From Neolewinella persica DSM 23188 (GTDB lineage Bacteria > Bacteroidota > Bacteroidia > Chitinophagales > Saprospiraceae): a DNA stretch of 64,000 nucleotides. This document shows positions 43,691 to 53,676 of the stretch, piece by piece (within the stretch, counting starts at the first letter, position 1; each line of letters opens with the position of its first letter). Position numbers and translations under genes: made by a program. The stretch is taken from NCBI RefSeq assembly GCF_000373105.1, contig NZ_KB890422.1, positions 1-64,000 of the forward strand, given 5' to 3'. The notes below the pieces were generated by a model, which was given only the letters and a program-made list of their open reading frames with translations, did not search any database and had not been told where the DNA came from.

Positions 43691-45274
43691 ATGGCTGGAA
43701 TCAAGCCCGACGAAATCAGCGGAATCATCAAGCAGCAGCTAGCTGGCGTTACCAGCGCCACGGAGCTGGAAGAGTACGGTACTGTACTCCAGGTTGGTGA
43801 CGGTATCGCCCGTGTATACGGCCTCGAGAACGCACAGGCCGGTGAACTCGTAACGTTCGATAACGGTACGGAAGCAATTGTACTTAACCTCGAAGAAGAC
43901 AACGTCGGTGTTGTACTCATGGGTACCTCTATCGGTATTCAGGAGGGTAGCCGCGTTTCCCGGACAGGCCGTATTGCCAGCCTTGAGGTTGGTGAAGGTC
44001 TTGTTGGCCGTGTAGTAAACGCACTTGGTCAGCCTATCGATGGTAAAGGCGAGGTAACCGGAACAACGTACGAGATGCCCCTGGAGCGCAAAGCCCCCGG
44101 TGTAATCTTCCGCCAGCCGGTAACCGAACCACTCCAGACGGGTATCAAGGCCATCGATGCCATGATTCCTATCGGCCGTGGCCAGCGGGAATTGATCATT
44201 GGTGACCGCCAGACTGGTAAGTCTGCCATCGCTATCGATACGATCCTCAACCAAAAAGAATTCTACGATCGCGGTGAACCCGTTTACTGTATCTACGTAG
44301 CGTGTGGCCAGAAGTCCTCCACCGTAGCCCAGATCGCTAAGACCCTGGAGGAAAACGGTGCCATGGCTTACTCCATCATCGTCTCCTCTTCTGCTGCGGA
44401 CCCCGCTCCACTGCAGTTCTACGCACCCTTCGCCGGTGCCGCCATTGGCGAATTCTTCCGAGATACAGGCCGTCCTGCACTGATCATCTACGATGATCTC
44501 TCCAAGCAGGCCGTTGCTTATCGTGAAGTATCCCTCTTGCTTCGTCGCCCTCCGGGACGTGAAGCTTACCCCGGTGACGTATTCTACCTACACAGCCGTC
44601 TGCTGGAGCGCGCCGCCAAAGTCATCGATGATGACGCGATCGCTCAGAGCATGAACGACCTTCCCGAGAGCCTTAAAAATGCTGGTATCGTAAAAGGTGG
44701 CGGTTCCCTGACGGCCCTGCCGATCATCGAAACCCAGGCCGGTGACGTATCTGCTTACATCCCAACTAACGTGATCTCCATCACCGATGGCCAGATCTTC
44801 CTTACTTCCAAGCTGTTCAACAACGGTATCCGCCCCGCGATCGACGTAGGTATCTCCGTTTCCCGTGTAGGTGGTAACGCCCAGATCAAGCCGATGAAGA
44901 AAGTATCTGGTACACTGAAGCTCGACCAGGCTTCTTACCGGGAATTGGAAGCATTCGCCAAATTCGGTTCTGACCTTGATGCTTCTACCCAGAGTATCCT
45001 CGAAAAAGGCAAGCGTAACGTGGAAATGCTCAAGCAGCCACAATACAGCCCCGTTGCCGTGGAGAAGCAGATCGCCATCATCCACCTCGGCACCAACAAC
45101 CGTATGGCTGATGTTCCCGTAAACAAGATCAAGGAGTTCGAAACCCTCTTCCTCAGCGAAGTAGAGCGTCAACTTCCTGAAGTACTGGAGAACTTCCGTG
45201 CAAAGAAATACGATCCGGCTGACCTTGCTAAGCTCGATGAAGTCGCTGCTCAGCTTGTACCACAGTTTGCATAG
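43691..45274 (+). CDS. atpA: F0F1 ATP synthase subunit alpha
   Basis: Product of 527 aa. N-terminal beta-barrel, P-loop GDRQTGKSA near 175, the conserved [20 protein letters not shown] and [20 protein letters not shown], and the Arg finger region [10 protein letters not shown]. Non-catalytic nucleotide-binding subunit of F1. The stop codon runs straight into an inverted-repeat element that separates it from atpG. Confidence 0.98.
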   Translation: MAGIKPDEISGIIKQQLAGVTSATELEEYGTVLQVGDGIARVYGLENAQAGELVTFDNGTEAIVLNLEEDNVGVVLMGTSIGIQEGSRVSRTGRIASLEVGEGLVGRVVNALGQPIDGKGEVTGTTYEMPLERKAPGVIFRQPVTEPLQTGIKAIDAMIPIGRGQRELIIGDRQTGKSAIAIDTILNQKEFYDRGEPVYCIYVACGQKSSTVAQIAKTLEENGAMAYSIIVSSSAADPAPLQFYAPFAGAAIGEFFRDTGRPALIIYDDLSKQAVAYREVSLLLRRPPGREAYPGDVFYLHSRLLERAAKVIDDDAIAQSMNDLPESLKNAGIVKGGGSLTALPIIETQAGDVSAYIPTNVISITDGQIFLTSKLFNNGIRPAIDVGISVSRVGGNAQIKPMKKVSGTLKLDQASYRELEAFAKFGSDLDASTQSILEKGKRNVEMLKQPQYSPVAVEKQIAIIHLGTNNRMADVPVNKIKEFETLFLSEVERQLPEVLENFRAKKYDPADLAKLDEVAAQLVPQFA

Positions 45275-45389
45275 TCGAGTTGTCAGGTTGTCAGGTTGCA
45301 GTCACTGACCAAACAACTTGAAGGCGTGATAACTAGACAACCAGATAACTCGACAACAGATAACTAGACAACCAGATAACTTGAATAAT
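45275..45389. repeat. Word-repeat element between atpA and atpG
   Basis: Left words GTCGAGTTGTCAGGTTGTCA (from 45274). Right words GATAACTAGACAACCAGATA, ACTCGACAACAGATAACTAG and ACAACCAGATAACTTG (45328-45383). The arms are complementary (GAGTTGTC / GACAAC...CTCG). The element occupies essentially the whole 116-bp gap. Confidence 0.8.
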
Positions 45390-45390
45390 C

Positions 45391-46284
45391 ATGGCTAATC
45401 TTAAGGAAGTACGGGAACGGATCGGAGGGGTGCAAAACACCAAGCAGATCACCTCTGCGATGAAGATGGTTTCTGCTGCCAAGATGTCGCGTGCCTCACA
45501 GCGCATCACGGAATTGCGTCCTTACGCATTGAAACTGAACGATATGCTCACGAACATCCTCTCCAATCTGGAGGGTGATGCTGCCACGGTGTTCAATAAG
45601 GTACGTCCGGTAAACAAAGCCTGTATGGTGGTGATTACCTCCAGCCGTGGTCTGGCCGGTGCCTTTAACACCAATGTGATTAAGGCAGCCGTTGCAACTA
45701 TCGAGAGCGATCTGAAAGGCTTTAAGGAGCTTGATATAATCTGTATCGGTAAAAAAGGCGCTGAATTCTTCCGTCGTAATTACGGAACTACACCTGGCGT
45801 GACCATCGAAACAAAGTACCAGGAACTGCTGGCAGACCTTTCTTTCGAGGTAACTAAGGTCGTTCCTGAGTTACTCATGAATCGCTTTGCCGGTGGTGCT
45901 TACGACCGGGTAGATGTGGCTTACGCCCGTTTTCGTAATGCTGCCATGCAGTTTGCGATCTCGGAGCAATTTTTGCCCGTTGTTGACAATAAGACAGAGA
46001 AAGACGAGCATAAGACTAAAGCGGACTATATCTTCGAGCCAAGCAAGGAGGTGCTGTTGAAAGAACTGGTGCCAACCATTCTAAAGACCCGTTTCCAATC
46101 CTTCCTGCTGGATACTAACGCCTCTGAGCACGGTGCCCGAATGACGGCGATGGATAAGGCCACGGAGAATGCTACTGAACTGTTGAAAGACCTGAAGATC
46201 AGCTACAACAAAGCACGCCAGGAAGCCATTACCACAGAAATCCTTGAGATTGTTTCTGGTGCGGCAGCGCTGGAAGCAGGGTAG
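45391..46284 (+). CDS. atpG: F0F1 ATP synthase subunit gamma
   Basis: Product of 297 aa. N-terminal EVRERIGGVQNTKQITSAMK MVSAAKM helix and C-terminal ARMTAMDKATENA followed by LKISYNKARQEAITTEILEI are the two antiparallel helices of the central shaft. Last gene of the cluster. atpD and atpC (beta, epsilon) do not follow; in Bacteroidota they usually form a separate operon. Terminator at 46350-46382. Confidence 0.96.
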   Translation: MANLKEVRERIGGVQNTKQITSAMKMVSAAKMSRASQRITELRPYALKLNDMLTNILSNLEGDAATVFNKVRPVNKACMVVITSSRGLAGAFNTNVIKAAVATIESDLKGFKELDIICIGKKGAEFFRRNYGTTPGVTIETKYQELLADLSFEVTKVVPELLMNRFAGGAYDRVDVAYARFRNAAMQFAISEQFLPVVDNKTEKDEHKTKADYIFEPSKEVLLKELVPTILKTRFQSFLLDTNASEHGARMTAMDKATENATELLKDLKISYNKARQEAITTEILEIVSGAAALEAG

Positions 46285-46349
46285 GAGTTGGTCTAATGGT
46301 CTGTTGGACCATTGGCGCGCTTAACCTTAACCAAAACTGAACTACTTCG

Positions 46350-46382
46350 AAGCCTCGTTTCCTCACCCCGGAGACGAGGCTT
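46350..46382 (+). terminator. Terminator of the atp operon
   Basis: AAGCCTCGT (46350-46358) / ACGAGGCTT (46374-46382), followed by TGACTTTTT. Confidence 0.7.
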
Positions 46383-46430
46383 TGACTTTTTAAGAGTGGA
46401 AGAGAGGAGAAACTTGTTGCTTTTGATGCA

Positions 46431-46448
46431 GGCGCGATCGCAGGTGCA
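46431..46448 (-). repeat. Dispersed 18-mer copy, intergenic
   Basis: GGCGCGATCGCAGGTGCA; the variable centre here is ATC. Confidence 0.85.
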
Positions 46449-46543
46449 GGGACTGTTGATCGAGTACTGCTTATCCGTACTTACCTGATTTCCTCGAAAG
46501 GCTTTGGAAAACGAGGTGGGCCAATTACTGGCAAGGTCAAAGG

Positions 46544-47665
46544 CTATTGAAACTGCTCCAGGGTAAACATTTCTCCGGTTCTACCATCCGTCACGCCGAA
46601 GGTTCTCACTTTTTCTGGCAGCCTTGTGTCGAAGAAGTCTACGGGGAAACCGTGAGGTACTGTTGTTTTTATCCGCGCATCCATTCTACGGGCCCGATCT
46701 ACGTCAATGCTGGGAGAAGGTAAAAGGATCTTTACTTCTGAAATGAGGTTTCGCCAGTGCCTCCAGCTGGTGGCCACGTAATTTACGGGCTCAAGGTACT
46801 GGTCCCGACAGAACCCAGCAACACAGCGACCGGTGATCTGGTGGTAGCGATTAGCTTCCACTGTTTGGTCAAACATGAGCATCGCACTGTTGGCCAGCAT
46901 ACCCGTAACCCCCAGAGGATTGCCCGCTGCTTCCGGGCGGCGCCATACGCGCGCAGATCCCGATAGGGGAGAATAGGTAATGGCAACAGGTATACCACCA
47001 ACGATGTCATTAACAATTTCATGTGCTGCAAGAATTGGTGCAGGGTAAAGCCGGGTGTCTCCGTTCAGGCTGACCCCGATCATAATATCGTCTTCTTCGA
47101 TGCCTTCAGGAATGTCTTCTGTTCTCCTGTTGTAATCCATAAATTCGGGGTTGTCCAATGTTGCAATGATGCCGAAACCGGCACCAGTAAACAGGCTATT
47201 GATGGGGATGTCATAGGTGGCATTGTACCGAAGTTCCAGGGTATCCGGTATTACAATGGGAGCGTTGTCCAGAGGTGCACCAGGAAAGAGGCCTCCAAAA
47301 ACCAGCCAAAAGGCAGTTCCTTGTGGAATGGCTTTTAGTAGGAGTCCATCATTCTCCCCGCCACGCCCGTAGCCGAATATGTCATATGATGTTCCCGTAC
47401 CGTCTCTTAGTATTTCCTGTGTGCGCCCATTGTCCAGAGGAGTAAAATCCAGGGAGCTTCCTTCCTGCTGCCGTTGAAAGGCCGTAAGGATACCTCTTCG
47501 GCCATTACTAAAAATAACGTAATCCGTTGTTCCAACCGTTTCATTTAAGATAAAAGCACGGTCCTCTGGCATAATACCTGGGGTGACCACAATCTGGTCG
47601 TCATCCGGGCAACCAAGCAGGAATAGGAAGGCGAAAAGGAGGGAAGGAGTGATTAGTTTATGCAT
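46544..47665 (-). CDS. DUF3179 lipoprotein
   Basis: Product of 373 aa from the ATG at 47665. Lipoprotein signal peptide with lipobox LFLLGC (Cys19). The DUF3179 core is visible as RLYPAPILAAHEIVNDIVGG IPVAITYSPLSGSARVW. Family members usually have Y-C-P-L-C here; both Cys are Ser in this protein. Late conserved SWRHWRNLISE and FPVDFFDTRLPEKVRTFGV. The function of the family is unknown. It lies downstream of susCD on the same strand, but a strong terminator separates it from susD. Confidence 0.85.
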   Translation of the reverse strand: MHKLITPSLLFAFLFLLGCPDDDQIVVTPGIMPEDRAFILNETVGTTDYVIFSNGRRGILTAFQRQQEGSSLDFTPLDNGRTQEILRDGTGTSYDIFGYGRGGENDGLLLKAIPQGTAFWLVFGGLFPGAPLDNAPIVIPDTLELRYNATYDIPINSLFTGAGFGIIATLDNPEFMDYNRRTEDIPEGIEEDDIMIGVSLNGDTRLYPAPILAAHEIVNDIVGGIPVAITYSPLSGSARVWRRPEAAGNPLGVTGMLANSAMLMFDQTVEANRYHQITGRCVAGFCRDQYLEPVNYVATSWRHWRNLISEVKILLPSPSIDVDRARRMDARIKTTVPHGFPVDFFDTRLPEKVRTFGVTDGRTGEMFTLEQFQ

Positions 47666-47690
47666 GCCTGGATAAAATATCAAAAAAAAT

Positions 47691-47719
47691 GGGAGACGAA
47701 GCTTACAGCCTCGTCTCCC
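47691..47719 (-). terminator. Terminator downstream of susD
   Basis: GGGAGACGA / TCGTCTCCC 9-bp stem. On the minus strand it is followed by A and then eight T. Confidence 0.85.
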
Positions 47720-47779
47720 AAAGAAATTGGAGTAGTAAGTATCAGCAATACCTACGGAAGGTATACCTGATAAAGACTA

Positions 47780-49252
47780 CTAGTCAACGTCCCACCAAAC
47801 GCGCTGGTCGAGCTTGTCTTCGTCCGTATTCCACTGACGCATGAGAGCGTCCAGGTAGTTTAGGTTATTGAGGCTAAACTCATTGTCTGGGTAACCACGA
47901 CGCGTAGGAATAGTTGTGATCTGGATAGCGTCTGGAGCGGGAGCCAAAGTCGGGAACCCAAGACGGCGCCATTCAGACCATGCTTCCATACCCTGGAAAA
48001 AGAGAGCAACCCACTTCTGCTCGCCGATCAGCTGCTCGAAGTTGGCAGCGTTGTAATCAACACCTGCCTGGTTTACAAAGGCATCGATAGCCGTTGCGTC
48101 CGTTATACCGTGCTGGTTCATGCTAGCCGCGATGGCAGCATCATAAAGTGCTTCAGCGTCACCGCTGACCCATCCACGCTGAGTTGCCTCGGCACGGTTG
48201 AATAGTACTTCACTGTAAGTAAGCATTACTGCTGGGGAGTTGATACCCACGAAAGCAGTACCGGGGTAAGAGATGTCAGCAACGGGAATACCACCTGCTA
48301 CACTTTCAGTCACACCGTAAACCATACCGATGTATGCTTCTGTACCACCAGCTACGCTGGTAGCTGTGGGTTGGGCGTAAACCGGGATACGAGGATCGTC
48401 TTGCGCGGTCATAAAGTCTACCAGCGGCTCGCTGATGGCATAATCTGTACGCGTCAGGAAGTCGGTGTAAAAAGTGTTGTTGGCAAATTCACCACCACCG
48501 ATGTAGCTTAGCTGAACATTATCATCGTTGCTTTCCAATACCCCACGGCTAATGCCGAGGTTGGCCCACTCGTTGCCGAGGGCTGGCGCTGCGTCGGAGA
48601 CACGGATACCGGCACGTAGAATCAGGCTGTTGGCAAACTTGCGCACGAGCTGCATGTCACCGCCAAAGATGATGTCACCTTCAACACCGGCAGCGCCGGC
48701 GGTGATCATGTCACCAGCTTCAACGAGGGTAGCAACGATACCCCGGTAGACTTGCTCTTGCTCGTCATACTTAGGGTTGAGGTTGGCTACTCCTTTGAGT
48801 GCTTCGCTGTAAGGAATGTCTCCCCAGAAGTCAGTCATTGACATAAACGCCCAGCTCTGCAGGATCTTAGCCAAAGCAATCTGGCTTGAATTAGGACCGG
48901 AAGCGGAAATGGCGTCGCGGGTAGCTTCGTCAGTATTCAATTCGATTACTCGCTCGAGATCGATTAGGCCGCCGTTGTAGAAGCCGTAGAATGAAGTACG
49001 GATATCGTCGTAGCGGGTTACGTCAGTGTACTGCGTCTGCGACAGGTGCTGGATGTAGTGTTGGCCGTAAGTGCCTACACCCGCAAAGCCTTCACCGACG
49101 ACGAGGTCAACGAGTGCGCGCTGCGCCTGGGTTACCAGGTAAGAAGAAGGAACAGCGACTGGGCTGTTTGGGTTGGTATTGATGGCTTCGAAATCATCCG
49201 TACAAGCGGTGAATCCGAGCATGATCATACACGCAAAAAGAATGCGATTCAT
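47780..49252 (-). CDS. SusD/RagB-family nutrient-binding lipoprotein
   Basis: Product of 490 aa. Lipoprotein signal with GFTAC (Cys17). SusD-like helical repeats: LVTQAQRALVDLVV, LAKILQSWAFMSMTDFWGDI PYSEAL, YRGIVATLVEAGDMI, VMLTYSEVLFNRAEATQRGW and the C-terminal EAWSEWRRLGFP. It caps the partner SusC barrel and captures oligosaccharides or peptides. Substrate unknown. It sits 136 bp after susC with a long intercistronic hairpin between them. Confidence 0.94.
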   Translation of the reverse strand: MNRILFACMIMLGFTACTDDFEAINTNPNSPVAVPSSYLVTQAQRALVDLVVGEGFAGVGTYGQHYIQHLSQTQYTDVTRYDDIRTSFYGFYNGGLIDLERVIELNTDEATRDAISASGPNSSQIALAKILQSWAFMSMTDFWGDIPYSEALKGVANLNPKYDEQEQVYRGIVATLVEAGDMITAGAAGVEGDIIFGGDMQLVRKFANSLILRAGIRVSDAAPALGNEWANLGISRGVLESNDDNVQLSYIGGGEFANNTFYTDFLTRTDYAISEPLVDFMTAQDDPRIPVYAQPTATSVAGGTEAYIGMVYGVTESVAGGIPVADISYPGTAFVGINSPAVMLTYSEVLFNRAEATQRGWVSGDAEALYDAAIAASMNQHGITDATAIDAFVNQAGVDYNAANFEQLIGEQKWVALFFQGMEAWSEWRRLGFPTLAPAPDAIQITTIPTRRGYPDNEFSLNNLNYLDALMRQWNTDEDKLDQRVWWDVD

Positions 49253-49319
49253 GGTTATTATTTTTATAATTGTTCTGGCGTAGCCAGAGAATAGTTGTAG
49301 TTATTATAGTAGCGGCAGG

Positions 49320-49362
49320 GTACAATTATTGCTGAAGATTAAGACCTCTGCAATAATTGTAC
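49320..49362 (-). promoter_or_regulatory. Intercistronic hairpin between susC and susD
   Basis: Perfect 13-bp stem GTACAATTATTGC (49320-49332) / GCAATAATTGTAC (49350-49362), loop 17 nt, no U-tract. Probably an mRNA processing or stability element rather than a terminator. Confidence 0.5.
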
Positions 49363-49388
49363 TCCACTACCACTGTTGGCATTGCTGT

Positions 49389-52300
49389 TTAGAAACCAAG
49401 TTTTACGTTAACACCGATACTGCGAACAGACGGGTTTTGACCGTTTTCGAAACCTTGAACGTTGCTGTTAGATACAGCGCTTTCGGGATCGATGTTCGGC
49501 GTATTCTTGCTCAGAATAGCAAGGTTACGTCCAAATACACTAACGGTAGCACTACCAATGAAAGTATTGCCCAGTACACTGGCGGGAATATCGTAACCAA
49601 GGCTTACTTCGCGGAGCTTGATGAAGCTGGCGTCGTAAGTGAAGGCTTCACGGAAGTTACGCAGACGACCAAAGTGCGTCTGAGCTTCAACGTAAGTATC
49701 GTTTTGTGTTCCGTCAGCACGGACACCTTCAACAATGATACCACCTCCGTCAGCTACTGGCTGGCGAATGTCTACTCCATTGGCGTTCAGGCCAACAGTG
49801 TTAGAGAACTGACCAGAGTAAGTGCCCCAACGGTTAGAAACAGAATAGAGCGTACCTCCTTTACGGAAATCGATCACTGAACCCAGGCGGAAGCCTTTGA
49901 AGGTGAAGTCGTTGATGAAACCACCTGTGAAATCGGGGAATACGCTGCCCATGTTGATGTTAGAAGCGAGTACGGGGAAACCGGTTTCGTCGATGAGGAT
50001 TTCGCCAGCATCGGTGCGCTCGTAACCGAGGCCGATGAGTGTACCGTAAGGTTGGCCAACCTGAGCGACGAACTGAGTGCCGTAGCTACCCAAAGAAAGC
50101 AGGTCCTGGCCTTCGGCCAACTCAACTACTTCGTTGCGGTTAGAGGCAAAGTTGATTGCGGTGTTCCAGGTGAAGTTCTGGCCTTGGACGGGCGTACCGT
50201 AAAGCTTCAGTTCCACACCTTTGTTGGTGACCAATCCGGCGTTGGTAGATACGTTGGAGAAACCAGTTGTACCGGAAACGCCAAGGTTGATGATCAGGTC
50301 CTTGGACTCGATGTCGTAGTAAGTAAGGTCAAAACCAATGCGGTCGTTGAGGAAACGCATGTCCAAACCTACTTCGTAAGTAGTGATGGACTCCGCAACC
50401 AGGTTACGGTTGGCCTGGGTGTTAGGCACGGCGAAGGTTGGGTTAGAACCGTAAGGATCGGTAGCACCGAAACCATCACGCGTCTGGTAAGCACCAGGGT
50501 CATTACCCACGGTAGCAAAACCACCACGTAACTTACCAAAGCTGACAATACCATCGTCACCAAGCAATTCGCTGAACACGAAACTGGTGGATACGGAAGG
50601 GTAGAAGTAGCTGTTGTTGCCTTCTTCCAGGGCGGAAGACCAGTCATTACGACCGGTTACGTCAACGTAGAGCAAGGAGCGCCAGCCGAAGCTTGCGCGG
50701 CCAAATACAGACTGTACTTCTTTTTCGCTCATGAAGTCAGAGCGGGAAGGACGGTCAACGGAAGCTTCGATCGTGTACAAACCGGGAACGCTGAGACCAC
50801 CACTGGTCTTGGAGTTGCTGCTACTGTACTCGTCCTGGCGGAGGTTACCACCAACGGTTGCGTCGAGGGTGAAGTCGCTACCAAGAGTAGTATTGTAGTT
50901 GGCGAGGAGCTCAAAGTTGTTCTCACGGTTGGAAACAGTCAGGCGTTCAGCGTAGGCGATGTTCGCCGCAGAGCGGGAGGCCAGGCGGTCGTTTACCTGG
51001 AAGTTATAGACGTCCGTACGGGCACTACCAACGATGGAGAGACCAGGAAGGATGTCATACTTAAGGCTAACGTTACCGAAAATACGGTCACGGTTGTCGT
51101 TACCACGATCGTTGTTAACTACCCAAAATGGGCTTTCCCAGAAAAGTGCGCGGGTATCTTCAGGGCCACGAATGTTCCATGTACGGGGTGAGCCATCGGG
51201 GTTTTCGTAGTTCCGGAGACGGTCAGTATCCAACTGGCGCTGGTACCATTCGTTGAAATTGGTCTGTACGTTTACGGCATCGCCGAAACCACCGTAACCG
51301 ATGGCGGGGCGGCCATCACCCTTGGTGTTCACGTAGTTACCATTAATGGTAGCCGTGAATTTGTCACCCAGTTTCTGGCTGGCATTGATGTTTACGGTAT
51401 TACGGTTCAGCGTAGACTCGGGGAATACACCGTTGGTAGAGCTGTTGGTATAAGACATCCGGAACGACGAAACGTCGTTACCGCCGGAGATGGCAATGTT
51501 GTTGTCAATTGCTACACCTGTGTCGTAGAAGTCCTTGATGTTGTCGGGGTTAGCGCTCCAGGGGCGGAGGTTACCAAACTCTTCGCCGGGCAACCAACTG
51601 TCCCAGTGACGAACATTCTGTCCGAGGAGCTCGGGTCCCCAACTTTCGTCGGCGTAGTACTCGGGCATCTGCTGACCATCGAAAGAAGACCATTCTGCAG
51701 GGTGAACTGCTGGGTCAAATTCGAAAGTAGCGAAATCAAGGCTGTAGCCACCACCATACTTATTCTGGTAGTCGGGCAGTACGGCCACGTTGTTAAACGT
51801 CATGCCGGAACTGATAGAAACACCAAGACCTTTCCGGTTAGAACCAGACTTGGTGGTGATCAGGATAACACCGTTAGAGGCGCGCGAACCGTAAAGTGCG
51901 GCAGCAGCACCACCTTTCAGTACGGATACTGTAGCGATGTCGGCGGGGTTAATATCCTGTGCAGTTGTACCGTAGTCACGACCGGAAGCGGCGACACTGG
52001 CTCCAGAACCATTGTGGGTGTTGTTGGCGATTGGAATACCATCAACAACAAAAAGTGGCTGGTTAGTACCAGTCACGGAAGTAGCACCACGCAGGATGAT
52101 GTTGGCAGAACCACCCAAACCGGAGTTAGAGTTGTTGATCTGCGCACCAGCGATACGACCAGAGAGCGAGCTGACCAAGCTGTTTTCAGCGGTCTTGGTC
52201 AGGTCGGAACCGTCTACCTGGGCTACAGCGTAACCAAGGGACTTTTCCTCCCGGCTGATACCGAGCGCGGTAACAACAACATCGGAAAGTTGAACACCCT

Positions 52301-52583
52301 CAGAAAGAGTGATGGCGTAAGTAGAAGCTGCGGTTAGCGGTACGTCTTGTGTAGCGAATCCGGTGTAGCTAACTACGAGCATTTCAGCATTGGCAGGAAC
52401 GGACAACGAGAAGTTACCGTCAAAATCGGTCACAGTACCCGTGGTGGTACCCTTTACAAATACGGAAGCGCCAATTAACCCTTCGGCACTGGCGTCCGTT
52501 ATTGTACCCGTAATGGAGCGTTGAGCCAGCATAGTGCCGACTCCTCCTACTACGAGCAGAAATAGAAAAATAAACTGTTTCAT
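49389..52583 (-). CDS. SusC/RagA-family TonB-linked outer-membrane protein
   Basis: Product of 1064 aa. Signal peptide 1-20. The CarboxypepD_reg-like domain follows (SITGTITDASAEGLIGASVF), then the SusC-specific plug (GISREEKSLGYAVAQVDGSD, VDGIPIANNT, VLKGGAAAALYGSRASNGVI), and a large barrel ending with VRSIGVNVKLGF. It imports a glycan or peptide with SusD. No glycoside hydrolase, peptidase, anti-sigma or SusR-type regulator lies beside the pair, so the substrate cannot be inferred. Confidence 0.95.
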   Translation of the reverse strand: MKQFIFLFLLVVGGVGTMLAQRSITGTITDASAEGLIGASVFVKGTTTGTVTDFDGNFSLSVPANAEMLVVSYTGFATQDVPLTAASTYAITLSEGVQLSDVVVTALGISREEKSLGYAVAQVDGSDLTKTAENSLVSSLSGRIAGAQINNSNSGLGGSANIILRGATSVTGTNQPLFVVDGIPIANNTHNGSGASVAASGRDYGTTAQDINPADIATVSVLKGGAAAALYGSRASNGVILITTKSGSNRKGLGVSISSGMTFNNVAVLPDYQNKYGGGYSLDFATFEFDPAVHPAEWSSFDGQQMPEYYADESWGPELLGQNVRHWDSWLPGEEFGNLRPWSANPDNIKDFYDTGVAIDNNIAISGGNDVSSFRMSYTNSSTNGVFPESTLNRNTVNINASQKLGDKFTATINGNYVNTKGDGRPAIGYGGFGDAVNVQTNFNEWYQRQLDTDRLRNYENPDGSPRTWNIRGPEDTRALFWESPFWVVNNDRGNDNRDRIFGNVSLKYDILPGLSIVGSARTDVYNFQVNDRLASRSAANIAYAERLTVSNRENNFELLANYNTTLGSDFTLDATVGGNLRQDEYSSSNSKTSGGLSVPGLYTIEASVDRPSRSDFMSEKEVQSVFGRASFGWRSLLYVDVTGRNDWSSALEEGNNSYFYPSVSTSFVFSELLGDDGIVSFGKLRGGFATVGNDPGAYQTRDGFGATDPYGSNPTFAVPNTQANRNLVAESITTYEVGLDMRFLNDRIGFDLTYYDIESKDLIINLGVSGTTGFSNVSTNAGLVTNKGVELKLYGTPVQGQNFTWNTAINFASNRNEVVELAEGQDLLSLGSYGTQFVAQVGQPYGTLIGLGYERTDAGEILIDETGFPVLASNINMGSVFPDFTGGFINDFTFKGFRLGSVIDFRKGGTLYSVSNRWGTYSGQFSNTVGLNANGVDIRQPVADGGGIIVEGVRADGTQNDTYVEAQTHFGRLRNFREAFTYDASFIKLREVSLGYDIPASVLGNTFIGSATVSVFGRNLAILSKNTPNIDPESAVSNSNVQGFENGQNPSVRSIGVNVKLGF

Positions 52584-53039
52584 TATAGTGAATATTGGTT
52601 AGAAAAATGAGTGTGCGTTAGATACTTGTAGAGTATCTATTAAAAAAACCTCAAACGACAAATGTTGATCCAACTGCCGAATGATGGCGTAGCAAGAAAC
52701 TGGTAGATTTCTTGCTGGAATAATCTTGAGAATTGAAGACAGAATTTTTAGGTGGGCGTTTAGATAGGCTGAAAAGGCAAATAGCCAGTTATATAGACGA
52801 AACGTCTTTTGCCAACAGTTCGCTGCTTTTCGGTCGCAATTTAGGCAATAAATCATTGCCTGTGAAACATGGTACTTGACAAGCTTTGCTTCTCGTAAAC
52901 AAACTTGCACCTGCGGCCCCGCCCAGCTATCCTAAATGGGGACCCTGGTTCAGAAATAGGTTTGGAAAACGTACAACCGCGATTACCAGCAGCCTACGTA
53001 ACGCAGAAGGGCTTCGACTTTTCTGTGTTCAAGTCAGCA
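52584..53039. other. Gap upstream of susC
   Basis: Contains a small hairpin AGATACT-TGTAG-AGTATCT (52619-52637) in the presumed susC leader and a dispersed 18-mer at 52906-52924. No convincing gene. Confidence 0.5.
52906..52924 (+). repeat. Dispersed 18-mer copy, intergenic
   Basis: TGCACCTGCGGCCCCGCCC; same variant as at 221-239. Confidence 0.85.
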
Positions 53040-53660
53040 TTACTTCTGGAGTAACTTCTCAACAAAGGCCCGCACCACCCGCAGCCCCATACTAAAGTCA
53101 GTATTGTTGTTGACGATGATGTCGGCCTTCTCCTTATAAGGTTCCACGTACTTCTCATACGCGGGTAAAACGTGGTGTTCGTAGCGGTACAGTACGTCTT
53201 CCAGGGGGTAATTGCGCTCTACCCGATCACGCTTTATCCTGCGAACAACCTTCAGGTTATCCTTGGCGTGCAGGAAAATCCGTAAATCAAGCATTTGCCT
53301 CAACTCCTTATAGTGGAACACAAAGAGCCCTTCGACAATGATGACTGGCGCGGGCTGAAAGATCAGCATTTTGGGCTCCGCTAATTCATTGTTGAACACG
53401 TATTCCTTACGTCTTACTGTTTTGCCCTTATAGAGCTTCTTCAAGTCGCGAACAAACTCCTCACGGTAAATCGACTTCGGGCGGTCAAAATTATGGACGC
53501 CTAATTTATCGACTTTCTGGTCCTCGCGCGGTACGTAATAATCGTCCATACTCAGGTAACTGACCTGACTTTCATCGAGTCCTTCCCGGAGCTGACGGAT
53601 AAAAGTGGTTTTGCCAGAGCCGGAGCCGCCGGTTATGCCGATAAGGAAAGGGTGTTTCAT
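53040..53660 (-). CDS. udk: Uridine kinase
   Basis: Product of 206 aa. P-loop GITGGSGSGKTTF near residues 8-20, SYLSMDDYYVPR, NFDRPKSIYREEF, VIIVEGLFVFHYKELRQMLD, and the lid RRIKRDRVERNYPLEDVLYR. Phosphorylates uridine and cytidine to UMP/CMP for pyrimidine salvage. Divergent from nupC, the nucleoside transporter, so uptake and phosphorylation are encoded side by side. TATCTTCG lies four bases before the ATG. Confidence 0.93.
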   Translation of the reverse strand: MKHPFLIGITGGSGSGKTTFIRQLREGLDESQVSYLSMDDYYVPREDQKVDKLGVHNFDRPKSIYREEFVRDLKKLYKGKTVRRKEYVFNNELAEPKMLIFQPAPVIIVEGLFVFHYKELRQMLDLRIFLHAKDNLKVVRRIKRDRVERNYPLEDVLYRYEHHVLPAYEKYVEPYKEKADIIVNNNTDFSMGLRVVRAFVEKLLQK

Positions 53661-53664
53661 GGGG

Positions 53665-53672
53665 CGAAGATA
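53665..53672 (-). promoter_or_regulatory. Candidate -7 element abutting udk
   Basis: Minus-strand TATCTTCG followed by CCCC and the ATG. Confidence 0.4.
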
Positions 53673-53676
53673 GTTT

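Noticed and set aside
52599-52910. 103-aa frame upstream of susC
   Set aside because: Lies in the AT-rich leader region, has no family resemblance and overlaps likely susC regulatory DNA.
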